A stretch of 64,000 nucleotides of DNA from Bacillota bacterium (GCA_023460955.1 JAEWOH010000043.1:144635-208634), one strand, 5' to 3'; shown: positions 8,731-16,038, counted from the first letter of the stretch. The notes: generated by a model not told the origin, from the letters alone. Numbers and translations are program-made.

Positions 8731-9957
8731 ATGGAACAGTCGATGGTCAAATGGCAAAGGAAGATCTTCTTCCTTTGCTGGGCTGCATACGCAAGTGCGT
8801 ATCTATGCAGGACAAATTTATCTATAGCCACTCCTGAAATTATGAGCACGTTTTCATGGAATAAAACCAGTGTCGGTTTGATTGGGAGTTCTTTCTTCGG
8901 AGCATATGCCATCGGACAGTTGATAAATGGACTTATAGGGGACAAACTTAATAGCAGGTATTTTATATTTACAGGGCTTTGTGTATCCTCAATTGTGAAT
9001 TTTACTATGGGATTTTCATCAAGCTTGTATTTAATGATTGGACTTTGGGCTATTAATGGATTCTGTCTTTCTATGTTGTGGGGACCAATAGTAAAAACTC
9101 TTTCATATTGGTTCTCCTACGAAAAAAGAACAAAGGTCGCTGTATGGATATCAACCTCAATGATAGGAGGATACCTGCTGGCCTGGGGTGTCATAGGCCT
9201 TGTCATAGCTAAGGCCACTTGGAGATGGGCTTTTTGGATACCATCAGGATTAGTATTCATGTTTGCTTTAATTTGGGTTTGGAAAATGCGTAACCATCCG
9301 GCAGAGGTTGGCATCAAGCCGGATTTTATTGAGGCAAAACATGATGATATCAATTTGAATAATAGCGGTATTTCTTTTTTACAAATGGTATACAAGCATA
9401 AGCTCTGGCTTATAGCGTTGGCTTGTATAGCCCAGGGAGTAATAAAGGATGGAATAACCTTGTGGGCTCCTACTTTTTTAAGTGAGACACAAAACGTAGG
9501 ACAGGAAGTCTTGTCATTTTTTTCGTTAACAGTACCAATAATGAGCTTGTTTGGCATATTGTGTGCCGGTTGGCTTAACAACGTGTTTAATCAGCGCCAA
9601 AATATATCCATAATAGTACTGCTGGTGTGCGCGGGAATCAGCTGTTTAGGACTCTATTTCTTTATGAACTATAATATCTTTATTTGTACGGTATTACTGG
9701 GTCTGGCCTCTGCATTTACATATGGTGCCAATACTCTACTTTTAACGTTGATTCCATTGAAATTTATAAGATATAACAGAGTATCAGGAGTAGCAGGATT
9801 TTTAGATTTCTTTTCTTATGTAGGCGCTGGGCTTACAGGTATTGTAACCGGCCTTGTAACAGATAAATTCGGCTGGAACGGAATTATATTGTCATGGGTA
9901 ACACTGGCATTGATAGGAATTGTTGCTGTCTGCTTTGCAAATAAGACTGAGCATTAG
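8731..9957 (+). CDS. MFS transporter, organophosphate:phosphate antiporter (OPA)-like
   Basis: Major facilitator with about 12 predicted helices, 408 residues. The start (WQRKIFFLCWAAYASAYLCRTNLSIATPEI) resembles GlpT/UhpT-like OPA members, as does the A-loop region GLIGSSFFGAYAIGQLINGLIGD. It ends the operon 28 bp after the GH2 gene. It could export or exchange a sugar phosphate or aglycone, or import a second substrate. Family good; substrate unknown. Confidence 0.75.
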   Translation: MEQSMVKWQRKIFFLCWAAYASAYLCRTNLSIATPEIMSTFSWNKTSVGLIGSSFFGAYAIGQLINGLIGDKLNSRYFIFTGLCVSSIVNFTMGFSSSLYLMIGLWAINGFCLSMLWGPIVKTLSYWFSYEKRTKVAVWISTSMIGGYLLAWGVIGLVIAKATWRWAFWIPSGLVFMFALIWVWKMRNHPAEVGIKPDFIEAKHDDINLNNSGISFLQMVYKHKLWLIALACIAQGVIKDGITLWAPTFLSETQNVGQEVLSFFSLTVPIMSLFGILCAGWLNNVFNQRQNISIIVLLVCAGISCLGLYFFMNYNIFICTVLLGLASAFTYGANTLLLTLIPLKFIRYNRVSGVAGFLDFFSYVGAGLTGIVTGLVTDKFGWNGIILSWVTLALIGIVAVCFANKTEH

Positions 9958-10015
9958 TAACTAATTTGTTAAACGGAAGGTTTCTCATGTATAGGATTAT
10001 AGAAAATAAGTAGTT

Positions 10016-10048
10016 AAAGAGCACTTGGATAATTCCTAGTGCTCTTTT
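10016..10048 (+). terminator. Rho-independent terminator of the ABC/GH2/MFS operon
   Basis: Arms AAAGAGCACT (10016-10025) and AGTGCTCTTT (10038-10047) with a 12-nt loop and a short T run. Located 59 bp after the MFS stop codon. Confidence 0.75.
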
Positions 10049-10051
10049 GCG

Positions 10052-10324
10052 GTGGCTATAACAATTAACCCTCGGATAAACAATTGCAATGGGACTTGTA
10101 CTAGTACCGGTCTATATGACCCGAGCTCATATGGTGCACCAAGCAAAGCTATGGATGCATTTTTCAGTGGTAAAAATCACTTGCTTGATCTTGGGTGGGC
10201 TAAAATTGAAATAAACGGAGACGGGTTTATTTATAAACTAGATCTTATGAATAATGGCTTTCATACCCCTCGTTTTTACGGGGGAATAAAATGCCTGAAC
10301 CCGATATTCAAAATAATCCGTTAA
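10052..10324 (+). pseudogene. Unrecognised open stretch, possible gene fragment
   Basis: A 90-codon GTG-initiated frame directly behind the terminator, without a ribosome site. It contains a Gly/Asn/Asp-rich section (LGWAKIEINGDGFIYKLDLMNNGF) resembling secreted carbohydrate-active proteins, but no family can be named. It may be a leftover 3' fragment. Low confidence that it is expressed. Confidence 0.25.
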
Positions 10325-10330
10325 CAAAGA

Positions 10331-10364
10331 AAAAGGGGGGTCAGACTATAATGGTCACCCCCTA
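10331..10364 (-). terminator. Terminator of the cotJ operon (minus strand)
   Basis: Read on the minus strand, GGGGGT pairs with ACCCCC around an inner GAC/GTC helix, followed by CTTTTTCTTT. It lies 84 bp beyond the stop codon of the 3' fragment of cotJC, indicating that the fragment is still the end of a transcription unit. Confidence 0.6.
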
Positions 10365-10447
10365 ATGGCTAATATCATACTGTTAATTTAATGTAAAACC
10401 TAAGTAAAATTTGATCTGGTTACATGTAGGTCATATTTGTATTAGAT

Positions 10448-10657
10448 CTACCTAGGTTTATTATCAAACGCCGGATTAAAGGCATAATAATTACGTGAAT
10501 CCAAGTTATCCTGAACTACTCTTAAGGCCTCACCAAACCTCTGGAAGTGAACAACTTCTCTTTCACGGAGGAACTTAATAGGATCTTTAACGTCGGGGTC
10601 ATCTGCCAGCCGTAATATGTTATCATAAGTCGTTCTTGCCTTCTGTTCTGGTACGAT
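10448..10657 (-). CDS. cotJC: cotJC 3' segment (manganese catalase C-terminus), separated from the 5' segment by an element
   Basis: Encodes the last 69 residues of a CotJC-type manganese catalase: EQKARTTYDNILRL..., then KFLREREVVHFQRFGEAL and a stop. The His in REREVVH is the expected last ligand of the di-manganese site, which the 5' segment lacks. There is no start codon or ribosome site. The frame joins exactly to the segment ending at 13366 if the DNA between the two AT cores (10656-10657 and 13366-13367) is removed. The segment shows no internal stops or frameshifts, which argues against simple decay. Confidence 0.85.
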   Translation of the reverse strand: MVPEQKARTTYDNILRLADDPDVKDPIKFLREREVVHFQRFGEALRVVQDNLDSRNYYAFNPAFDNKPR

Positions 10658-10672
10658 GGTGTAAGAACAACA
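10650..10672. other. Attachment site, cotJC element, left junction
   Basis: Plus-strand reading: chromosomal half-site GGTACG, core AT (10656-10657), then element arm GGTGTAAGAACAACA. The arm is a near inverted copy of the arm at the right junction, centred exactly on the AT when the circle is closed. Confidence 0.7.
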
Positions 10673-10684
10673 TAATGGAAATTA

Positions 10685-12238
10685 TTAGAAATTCCAATGA
10701 ATTTCAACAGGTACAATCTTTGTTACAGGGTCGCGTTTACCAATCGCAATATGGTCTATCAGGTTATCTACAATTTCACGGTTGAGCCTTTCAATATCTA
10801 TGTATTCCTCAATCACTTGTCTGCGATTTTCAGTAGACAGCATTTTCGTCTGAAGGTTTTCCAACTGTTCATTGGCACTTGCAATCAGCTTATCAAATCG
10901 TTCCTTTTCAGATGAAAAATTTCTTGAAAGCTCAAGAAAATCACTTTCCGAGATAACCCCATTTACTTTATCCAAATAGATTTCACGAAACCCTTTGGTA
11001 TATTCATTTTTCTTTTTCTCAAAAGAAGCAATTTCACTTTTAATTTTGTCAGTGCTATCGGCTATTTTATTATGAAAGCTGACACGCTGGGTAATATAAT
11101 CTTTGTCCAGGTATGAAGCTATCATACCTTTTAGTTCTGCAATAACAGCGCGTTCAAGTACTTCCACCGATATAAAAGAACCCTGGCAAGCATCTTTTGC
11201 AACATGCTTGGTAGTGCATTTCAAATAACGCCTGCCATGATTTATTGACGACCGCATAATATAGCCGCAATGCATGCACCTGGCCTTTCTTGCAAAAATT
11301 CCGATTGAGCCGATAGAAAACGGCTTGGTTTTTTGTTGTATCAGCTCCTGCACTCTGTTCCATAATTCCATGTCAATGATAGGTTCATGGGTATTTTCTA
11401 CTCTGATCCAATTTTGCTTACTTATGGGCTTGTTTTCTTTTGTTTTATAAGAAACACTGCCATACTTGCCTTGTACCATGTTCCCAATATAAATCTCATT
11501 TATAAGCATGTCGGAAATTGCAAAGTATTTCCACAGCGTACTGTTATTCATTTTTGGCTGGCAATATCGCATACCTTTTTGACGTTTGTACTCGGTTGGA
11601 TTAGGGATACCTCTGTCATTTAAAATCTGGGCGATTGCAGTTTTTCCATAGCCTTGGGAAAAAAGTGTAAATACCTCCCTTACAACTGCGGCGGCTTCTT
11701 CATCAACAATCAAATGTCCCTTTTTATCAGGGTTTTTCATATAACCATATAAAGCAAAGGCTCCAATGTGAAACCCTTGCTTTCTTCTGTTCGTTAATAC
11801 GCTTTTGATGTTTTCCGACATGTCCTCAAGATACCATTCATTGATAAGCCCGTTGATTTGACGAGCTTTTTTATTACCCTTTATATCGGTATCTGCATTG
11901 TCAACCACGCTTACAAACCGGATATTCCAAATAGGGAACAGACCATGTATGTACTTTTCCACTAACTCCATTTCTCTCGTAAAGCGTGACTGGGTCTTGC
12001 ACAGGACAATATCAAATTTGTGGTTTCTCGCATCATCTATCAGTTGATTGAAGCAGGGTCGGTTTCGGTCGGCCCCGGTATAATCATCATCACTATAAAT
12101 GTTATAGATGTCCCACTGCCTGTCAATTGCGTATTGTATGAGCAATGACTTTTGATTTTGAATGCTCTTGCTGTCATCTCTTTCTGATTGCTTGTTTTTA
12201 TCCTCCTCAGATAGACGACAATATATGGCTACTTTCAT
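10685..12238 (-). CDS. Large serine recombinase (TnpX/TndX-like) of the cotJC element
   Basis: 517 residues. N-terminal resolvase domain with catalytic Ser10 (AIYCRLSEEDK) and the Arg motif CKTQSRFTREME; the central Recombinase domain contains GFHIGAFALYGYMKNP; a zinc ribbon follows (CMHCGYIMRSS ... LKCTTKH ... CQGSF), then a coiled-coil region (about 370-470) and a DUF4368-like C-terminus. This is the architecture of large serine recombinases such as TnpX (Tn4451) rather than the SpoIVCA-like enzyme in the sigK element. ATG has an AGAGGAG ribosome site. The stop codon is 28 bp from the left core, and the gene runs in the same direction as cotJC. It presumably catalyses the excision that rebuilds cotJC. 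Confidence 0.92.
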   Translation of the reverse strand: MKVAIYCRLSEEDKNKQSERDDSKSIQNQKSLLIQYAIDRQWDIYNIYSDDDYTGADRNRPCFNQLIDDARNHKFDIVLCKTQSRFTREMELVEKYIHGLFPIWNIRFVSVVDNADTDIKGNKKARQINGLINEWYLEDMSENIKSVLTNRRKQGFHIGAFALYGYMKNPDKKGHLIVDEEAAAVVREVFTLFSQGYGKTAIAQILNDRGIPNPTEYKRQKGMRYCQPKMNNSTLWKYFAISDMLINEIYIGNMVQGKYGSVSYKTKENKPISKQNWIRVENTHEPIIDMELWNRVQELIQQKTKPFSIGSIGIFARKARCMHCGYIMRSSINHGRRYLKCTTKHVAKDACQGSFISVEVLERAVIAELKGMIASYLDKDYITQRVSFHNKIADSTDKIKSEIASFEKKKNEYTKGFREIYLDKVNGVISESDFLELSRNFSSEKERFDKLIASANEQLENLQTKMLSTENRRQVIEEYIDIERLNREIVDNLIDHIAIGKRDPVTKIVPVEIHWNF

Positions 12239-12321
12239 GCCCTTTTATCTCCTCTTTTCAGATTCGACAAAACAAGCCACCTACCAATATAGACTATATA
12301 TGAATAGGATGGGCTTGTAAA

Positions 12322-12471
12322 TTATCTGGTTGGGGGTGGGGGGAGTATGTTTTTATTTTTCTCCATTTGATTGATAAGTTCAATCCATTTCTGGGTAAAA
12401 TCTTTTTTGAATGTATCCATATCAGAAGTCTTAAAGATATTTTTTACTATCAATTGCGCTTGTTGAGCCAT
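12322..12471 (-). CDS. Small protein upstream of the recombinase (49 aa), candidate directionality factor
   Basis: ATG at 12471 is preceded by a good TTGGAGGT ribosome site. The product starts MAQQAQLIVKNIFKTSDMD, has a basic amphipathic middle (FKKDFTQKWIELINQMEKNK) and ends with PPPPTR. It lies 83 bp upstream of the recombinase on the same strand, likely one transcript. No family is recognised. Small ORFs in this position in serine-recombinase elements can be recombination directionality factors; that role is inferred from position only. Confidence 0.6.
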   Translation of the reverse strand: MAQQAQLIVKNIFKTSDMDTFKKDFTQKWIELINQMEKNKNILPPPPTR

Positions 12472-12791
12472 ATGAGTACCTCCAATACAATATGTTATAT
12501 AATATGCAGACCTACTGAATTGCTGCTTGTCTGTTTTGCTTTATGATAAGTTGAGTAAAAATCTTTTTTCTTTGACCTTGGTGGAAAATACCAACCGTGT
12601 TACTTTATCGTTTTAGATATAGATGGAAAAAGTTATTTCTGAGATGAGACAGGACCTGGTAAAAGAATAAAAGTACAAAGAACTCAAGTAGGAGAATCAG
12701 AATTAATTCACCCTTTAATATCTTAACATTAACTCCGATAATATTATTAGAGTACAAAATTTGCTTAAAAATATATAATCTGGAGTTTAAT
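12472..12791. other. Intergenic region inside the cotJC element
   Basis: A 320-bp gap between two divergent genes of the element (49-aa ORF on minus, 155-aa membrane protein on plus). It should hold both promoters. I see AT-rich stretches but no -35/-10 pair good enough to assign, and no convincing hairpin. Confidence 0.4.
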
Positions 12792-13259
12792 ATGGATTTA
12801 ACAAACTGTTATTCCGACTTAAAGGCTTCACTGGAAGCTTTAAGTAAGGAAAATATCACCGATTTATCCTACCTGCATGATCGAATCATGGTGAAATTGC
12901 AAATATTTATGTATGCCAACAAGCTTGATATGGATGATCATAGCAAGCTGATAATAACATTGTCGTCCGAAATAGAAAATCTGGAAACAAGTGATTCAAT
13001 AGCCAAAACAAACGGATTAACTTCGCTGACCATTTCAGGAATGGCATTAATGTTTACATTGGTAGCACTTATTGAAATTGGAGTAAATGTAATGCTAGTA
13101 TATACAATATTCTGCTTAGCTTTGCTGTCTTTACTATGTATGTTGGATATTTCATCAACGGCACAGCAAAGTGACACGAGGAAGAGAATAATATATAAAA
13201 TGTGCTTGGACATTCTCCATAAAGAAAACGAAAAACTGAATACTATATATTTAGTATAA
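12792..13259 (+). CDS. Small membrane protein with two predicted helices, cargo of the cotJC element
   Basis: 155 residues: a hydrophilic N-terminal half (about 1-75, Leu/Glu-rich, helical), two hydrophobic helices (about 76-118: SLTISGMALMFTLVALIEIG and VMLVYTIFCLALLSLLCML) separated by a very short turn, and a basic C-terminus. TGGAG lies 6 nt upstream of ATG. It runs opposite to the recombinase and occupies the other end of the element. No family is recognised. A host-interaction or fitness role for the element is possible but not shown. Confidence 0.65.
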   Translation: MDLTNCYSDLKASLEALSKENITDLSYLHDRIMVKLQIFMYANKLDMDDHSKLIITLSSEIENLETSDSIAKTNGLTSLTISGMALMFTLVALIEIGVNVMLVYTIFCLALLSLLCMLDISSTAQQSDTRKRIIYKMCLDILHKENEKLNTIYLV

Positions 13260-13350
13260 AAATACTATTTCCATTATCCTGCCCTGGATGGCGATTCGGT
13301 ATGGCACATAAAACAATAAAAGGTGGCTTGTCCTCGTCGTTTTTTCACTT

Positions 13351-13373
13351 TGTTGTTCTTATGCAATCGTACC
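13351..13373. other. Attachment site, cotJC element, right junction
   Basis: Plus-strand reading: element arm TGTTGTTCTTATGCA, core AT (13366-13367), then chromosomal half-site CGTACC, the inverse of GGTACG at the left junction. Confidence 0.7.
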
Positions 13374-13781
13374 ATCTGCTGCAAGGTCTTCAATTAAATC
13401 AGTTATCGGATCACCTTTGGATTGGAAGTAGGTTGCTGTAAAAGGCATTCCTGATGCTGCTATAGGGTATAATGCCAGTGTATGGTCAACAAAATAGGTA
13501 TCAAAGCCGCTACTTTTAATTTCTTCAACGGTTAAGTCCTTGGTGAGCTGATAAATTATTGCGGAAATTATCTCCATGTGAGCCAGCTCTTCTGTACCTA
13601 TATCGGTAAGAACTCCCTTTGTCTCTTTGTAAGGCATAGTGTACCTTTGATTAAGGTAACGAAGTGAAGCAGCAAGTTCACCATCCGGCCCGCCCAACTG
13701 AGATATTATAACCTTTGCCAATTTTGCATTGGGTTGTGTTATTTTAACAGGATACTGTAATTTTTTTTCATAATGCCACAT
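13359..13781 (-). CDS. cotJC: cotJC 5' segment (manganese catalase-type spore coat protein), interrupted
   Basis: Encodes the first about 138 residues of CotJC, a manganese-catalase-family spore coat protein: MWHYEKKLQYPVKI, GGPDGELAASLRYLNQRY, DIGTEELAHMEII and DPITDLIEDLAAD. These carry the Glu/His ligands of the first part of the di-manganese site. The segment itself ends at the AT core (13366-13367); the displayed frame then reads two codons into the element (I-A-stop). The last His ligand and the C-terminal region are at 10448-10657. After excision the product would be about 207 residues. It is the last gene of the cotJABC operon, 3 bp after cotJB, with GAGGG upstream of its ATG. Confidence 0.88.
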   Translation of the reverse strand: MWHYEKKLQYPVKITQPNAKLAKVIISQLGGPDGELAASLRYLNQRYTMPYKETKGVLTDIGTEELAHMEIISAIIYQLTKDLTVEEIKSSGFDTYFVDHTLALYPIAASGMPFTATYFQSKGDPITDLIEDLAADGTIA

Positions 13782-13784
13782 TAT

Positions 13785-14288
13785 TTATCCCTCACTTCCT
13801 ATTTCCCATGGCCATGGATTCTCTATCCATCTCCATGTAGTCATATCAGTATCTGCATTATCCATCATCAATGGACCATAAATCTTTGTAAAATCGGCTA
13901 CAGCTTTGTTCTTAAGCTCCATATACTGTTTGAAATATGCAAGTGCTGTGCGATCGGTCGGATGCGTATCAAGGAATAACCCAACTTCAAAGAGTGCGAA
14001 TTCATAAGCCTGAACAACCATTAATGCTTTTTCACGTTCAGATAGCTTCTGCAATCCTCCAACATTGGCATTTGAGTTCATTAAATTATTTATGTCGCCC
14101 ATAACATTACTGTTTGGTTTATTCATAGCACCCATAACGTTACTATTTGGGTTATTCATAGCACCCATAACGTTGCTATTTGGGTTATTCATAGAACCCA
14201 TAACATTACTGTTGGCGTTATTGTTCATAGTACCTTGAATATTGCTGTTCGGATTATTGTTCATATAACTCTCTACGTTACCGTTCAT
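13785..14288 (-). CDS. cotJB: Spore coat protein CotJB with Asn-rich repeat N-terminus
   Basis: The C-terminal about 90 residues match the CotJB family (VVQAYEFALFEVGLFLDTHPTDRTALAYFKQY ... GPLMMDN ... WRWIENPWPWE). The N-terminal about 70 residues are an unusual Met/Asn/Pro/Ser repeat (units such as MNNPNSNVMGA) not typical of the family. ATG at 14288 is chosen over the GTG at 14303 because AGGTGGTGA lies at good distance upstream. It partners CotJA and CotJC in a spore-coat complex, known in Bacillus to be made in the mother cell. Confidence 0.9.
   Translation of the reverse strand: MNGNVESYMNNNPNSNIQGTMNNNANSNVMGSMNNPNSNVMGAMNNPNSNVMGAMNKPNSNVMGDINNLMNSNANVGGLQKLSEREKALMVVQAYEFALFEVGLFLDTHPTDRTALAYFKQYMELKNKAVADFTKIYGPLMMDNADTDMTTWRWIENPWPWEIGSEG
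14094..14264 (-). repeat. Five tandem repeats in cotJB (two of 36 bp, three of 33 bp)
   Basis: Read on the minus strand from 14264: units at 14264-14229, 14228-14193, 14192-14160, 14159-14127 and 14126-14094, each encoding MNN(N)xNSNxxGx. The 33-bp units are nearly identical, so copy number is likely to vary between strains. Confidence 0.85.
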
Positions 14289-14296
14289 ATTGTTAT

Positions 14297-14500
14297 TCAC
14301 CACCTGTTACCTCCTCCCAAAAAGGGCTTATCCAGGCTTGGGAACAGTGTGCCCCTGTCCAATCCGTCAAAAGCATCATAAGGGGTTTCCCATTCCTGTA
14401 CGGGAACATAAGCCATTGCAACCACCATTTTTTGACTTCCTTTAGATTTACGATCGTTTGAATCATTGTATTCACTATATGGATTGTCAAATTCAGTCAT
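14297..14500 (-). CDS. cotJA: Spore coat protein CotJA
   Basis: 67 residues with the CotJA core (MAYVPVQEWETPYDAFDGLDRGTLFPSLDKPFLGG, quoted in two parts: MAYVPVQEWETPYDAF and LDRGTLFPSLDKPFLG). ATG at 14500 is chosen because AAAGGAGA is upstream; the longer frame adds a hydrophobic leader not found in CotJA. First gene of cotJABC; its stop overlaps the ribosome site of cotJB. Divergent from sigK across a 310-bp region. Confidence 0.9.
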   Translation of the reverse strand: MTEFDNPYSEYNDSNDRKSKGSQKMVVAMAYVPVQEWETPYDAFDGLDRGTLFPSLDKPFLGGGNRW

Positions 14501-14810
14501 ACTTTTCTCCTTTCCCATTTTGCAAAAAATACTTATATAATCAAGATATGAGATAACTTCTGCTGGGGTTACATAAAATGTTAAAATAATAAGTAAGCAG
14601 AACGTCAAAAGTCTGGATATATCCAGAGAGGTAGATTCGATAAAATACAGAATTATAGGAAAAATAACCTAGAAAAAATCCCCGAAAGATTTTTTATCGG
14701 ACAGGCAAGTTTTCCAATACAAATTCATATATTAGAAAGGTACACTATTTTTGAGTTCTAAAAAACTTAGGTTTTTCAGAATAACTCAAAAACAATAGGG
14801 GGTGCCTTGC
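14501..14810. promoter_or_regulatory. Divergent cotJA-sigK intergenic region with palindromes and hairpins
   Basis: Contains a 16-bp perfect palindrome TCTGGATATATCCAGA (14612-14627), a hairpin AAAAAATC/GATTTTTT (14673-14695), and nested hairpins TTTTTGAGTT/AACTCAAAAA (14748-14792) around AAAAAC/GTTTTT just upstream of sigK. Sigma-E promoters are expected in both directions from knowledge of the Bacillus genes, but I could not assign them with confidence. Confidence 0.5.
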
Positions 14811-15167
14811 TTGATAGATATACTATTTTCAGCAATCGTTGATGGTCTAAACAACTTATTCCTCATGCTGGGCTACGTATCTAATGTTAACTCCTTTCCT
14901 CAGCCGCTGAACTCTGAGGAGGAACAGTACTATGTTGAGGCATATAGAAACGGTAATGAGGAAGCAAGAAACATATTAATTGAGAGAAACCTCAGACTTG
15001 TTGCACACATTGTAAAGAAATACGGCTCGTGCGGAAGTGATAGTGACGACCTTATCTCCATAGGTACAATCGGTTTGATCAAAGCTATATCAACATTCAA
15101 TATGGACAAAGGAACGAGACTGGCAACTTATGCTGCCAGGTGCATAGAAAATGCAATTACAACATAG
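14811..15167 (+). CDS. sigK: sigK 5' segment (sigma-K N-terminal half), interrupted by skin-type element
   Basis: Encodes the pro-sequence and sigma regions 2.1-2.4 of sigma-K: a hydrophobic pro-peptide (IDILFSAIVDGLNNLFLMLG), then FPQPLNSEEE, NLRLVAHIVKKYG, DLISIGTIGLIKAI and LATYAARCIENAI. Codons up to 15153 belong to sigK; the frame then runs into the element and stops at 15165. TTG at 14811 is preferred over GTG 14802, because the GTG lies inside the AGGGGGGTG ribosome site, 6 nt before the TTG. The presence of a pro-sequence means processing by SpoIVFB is expected. Region 4 is missing until the element is removed. Confidence 0.9.
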   Translation: MIDILFSAIVDGLNNLFLMLGYVSNVNSFPQPLNSEEEQYYVEAYRNGNEEARNILIERNLRLVAHIVKKYGSCGSDSDDLISIGTIGLIKAISTFNMDKGTRLATYAARCIENAITT

Positions 15168-15266
15168 CGGAAACAGACGAGAGTTTTTACTATGAGTAAT
15201 TGCATCTTAATAGTAATTGGGCTTTTGTTTTAGAATTATTTCAAAATATATTTTTCATTTAGGATA

Positions 15267-16037
15267 TCAAATATAGTATTCAGTTTTGTCCTGTGTTTTT
15301 AATTCGAATTCAGAGAAAACCCTATCTCTTATCGTTAAAAAATCTGAACTGGTTCTGTCTCTTTTTCTAGCAAGAGGAACGTCAATAATACTCTTTATTT
15401 TGCCGGGATTAGGTGTCATTATCACAACTCTGTCGGCAAGGAATACGGCCTCCTCGATATCATGGGTGACGAAAATAATAGTCTTTTTTTGCTGCTGCCA
15501 AATACTTGAAATCTCATCCTGCATTTTCATACGTGTCAGCGCGTCCAAAGCGCCAAAGGGCTCATCCATAAATATTATTTCAGGGTCAACTGCAAGGGCA
15601 CGGGCAATTGCCACTCGCTGCTGCATACCTCCTGAAAGCTGGCCGGGATGATTTTTTGCGAAGTTTGTGAGACCCACCATTTCTATGTATTTTGCGGCCA
15701 GCTTGCTACGTTCACTTTTAGCCAGCTTTTTACACTCTAAACCAAGTTCAACATTTTTTTGAACGGTTCTCCAGGGCAGGAGGCCATAATTCTGAAATAT
15801 GGTAACGTTCTTTGTTGACGGTGCTTTAACTTCATTTCCACCAATAAATATCTTCCCATCAGTAACCTTCTCAAAACCGGCAATGGCGTTAAGGAGGGTG
15901 GTTTTGCCACAGCCGCTTGAACCCAAAAGGCAGATGAACTCTCCCTTCTCTATTTTAAGAGAAACATTAACCATAGCACTGAAGTAGGATTTACCTTGTG
16001 CGTAATTTTTAGATATATTCTGCACATCAATGTACAT
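15267..16037 (-). CDS. ABC transporter ATPase (SsuB/TauB/NrtD-type)
   Basis: Walker A GSSGCGKTT, Q-loop, signature LSGGMQQRVAIARAL, Walker B IIFMDEPFGALDAL and the switch His in FVTHDIEEAV, all intact. The sequence groups with nitrate/sulfonate/taurine importers. ATG at 16037 (AGGGGGG upstream) is preferred over the longer frame from 16064, which overlaps the upstream permease. It energises the importer with the permease and binding protein directly upstream, all within the skin element and thus lost from the mother cell on excision. Confidence 0.9.
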   Translation of the reverse strand: MYIDVQNISKNYAQGKSYFSAMVNVSLKIEKGEFICLLGSSGCGKTTLLNAIAGFEKVTDGKIFIGGNEVKAPSTKNVTIFQNYGLLPWRTVQKNVELGLECKKLAKSERSKLAAKYIEMVGLTNFAKNHPGQLSGGMQQRVAIARALAVDPEIIFMDEPFGALDALTRMKMQDEISSIWQQQKKTIIFVTHDIEEAVFLADRVVIMTPNPGKIKSIIDVPLARKRDRTSSDFLTIRDRVFSEFELKTQDKTEYYI

Positions 16038-16038
16038 A

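Larger units (their letters stand above)
10658..13367. mobile_element. 2.7-kb serine-recombinase element interrupting cotJC
   Basis: The element spans from just after the left AT core through the right AT core (2,710 bp). It contains a large serine recombinase, a 49-aa ORF upstream of it and an opposite-strand membrane protein. Removing it joins GGTACG-AT-CGTACC, a perfect 14-bp palindrome, and restores cotJC in frame (..D-G-T-I-V-P-E-Q-K-A-R..). The excised circle would have TGTTGTTCTTATGCA-AT-GGTGTAAGAACAACA, symmetric 15-bp arms. Organisation parallels the skin element of sigK. Whether excision is developmentally timed is inference. Confidence 0.8.

Noticed and set aside
12272..13331. 11-bp inverted repeat ACAAGCCACCT (12272-12282) / AGGTGGCTTGT (13321-13331) as transposon ends
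   Set aside because: It lies inside the cotJC element, does not bound any gene unit with flanking duplications, and could be chance or part of recombinase or promoter sites.
10650..13373. GTAC as the crossover core of the cotJC element
   Set aside because: GTAC is present at both ends and gives a palindromic circle junction, but joining there shifts the reading frame of cotJC by one. The AT core fits frame, empty-site symmetry and arm symmetry together.
10448..13781. Calling the two cotJC pieces pseudogenes
   Set aside because: Both pieces are free of stops and frameshifts, join exactly in frame, and the 3' piece keeps a terminator. A disrupted, decaying gene would not be expected to preserve this.
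14501..14608. N-terminal extension of CotJA up to 14608
   Set aside because: The extension is hydrophobic, lacks a ribosome site and is not found in CotJA; ATG at 14500 has a good site.
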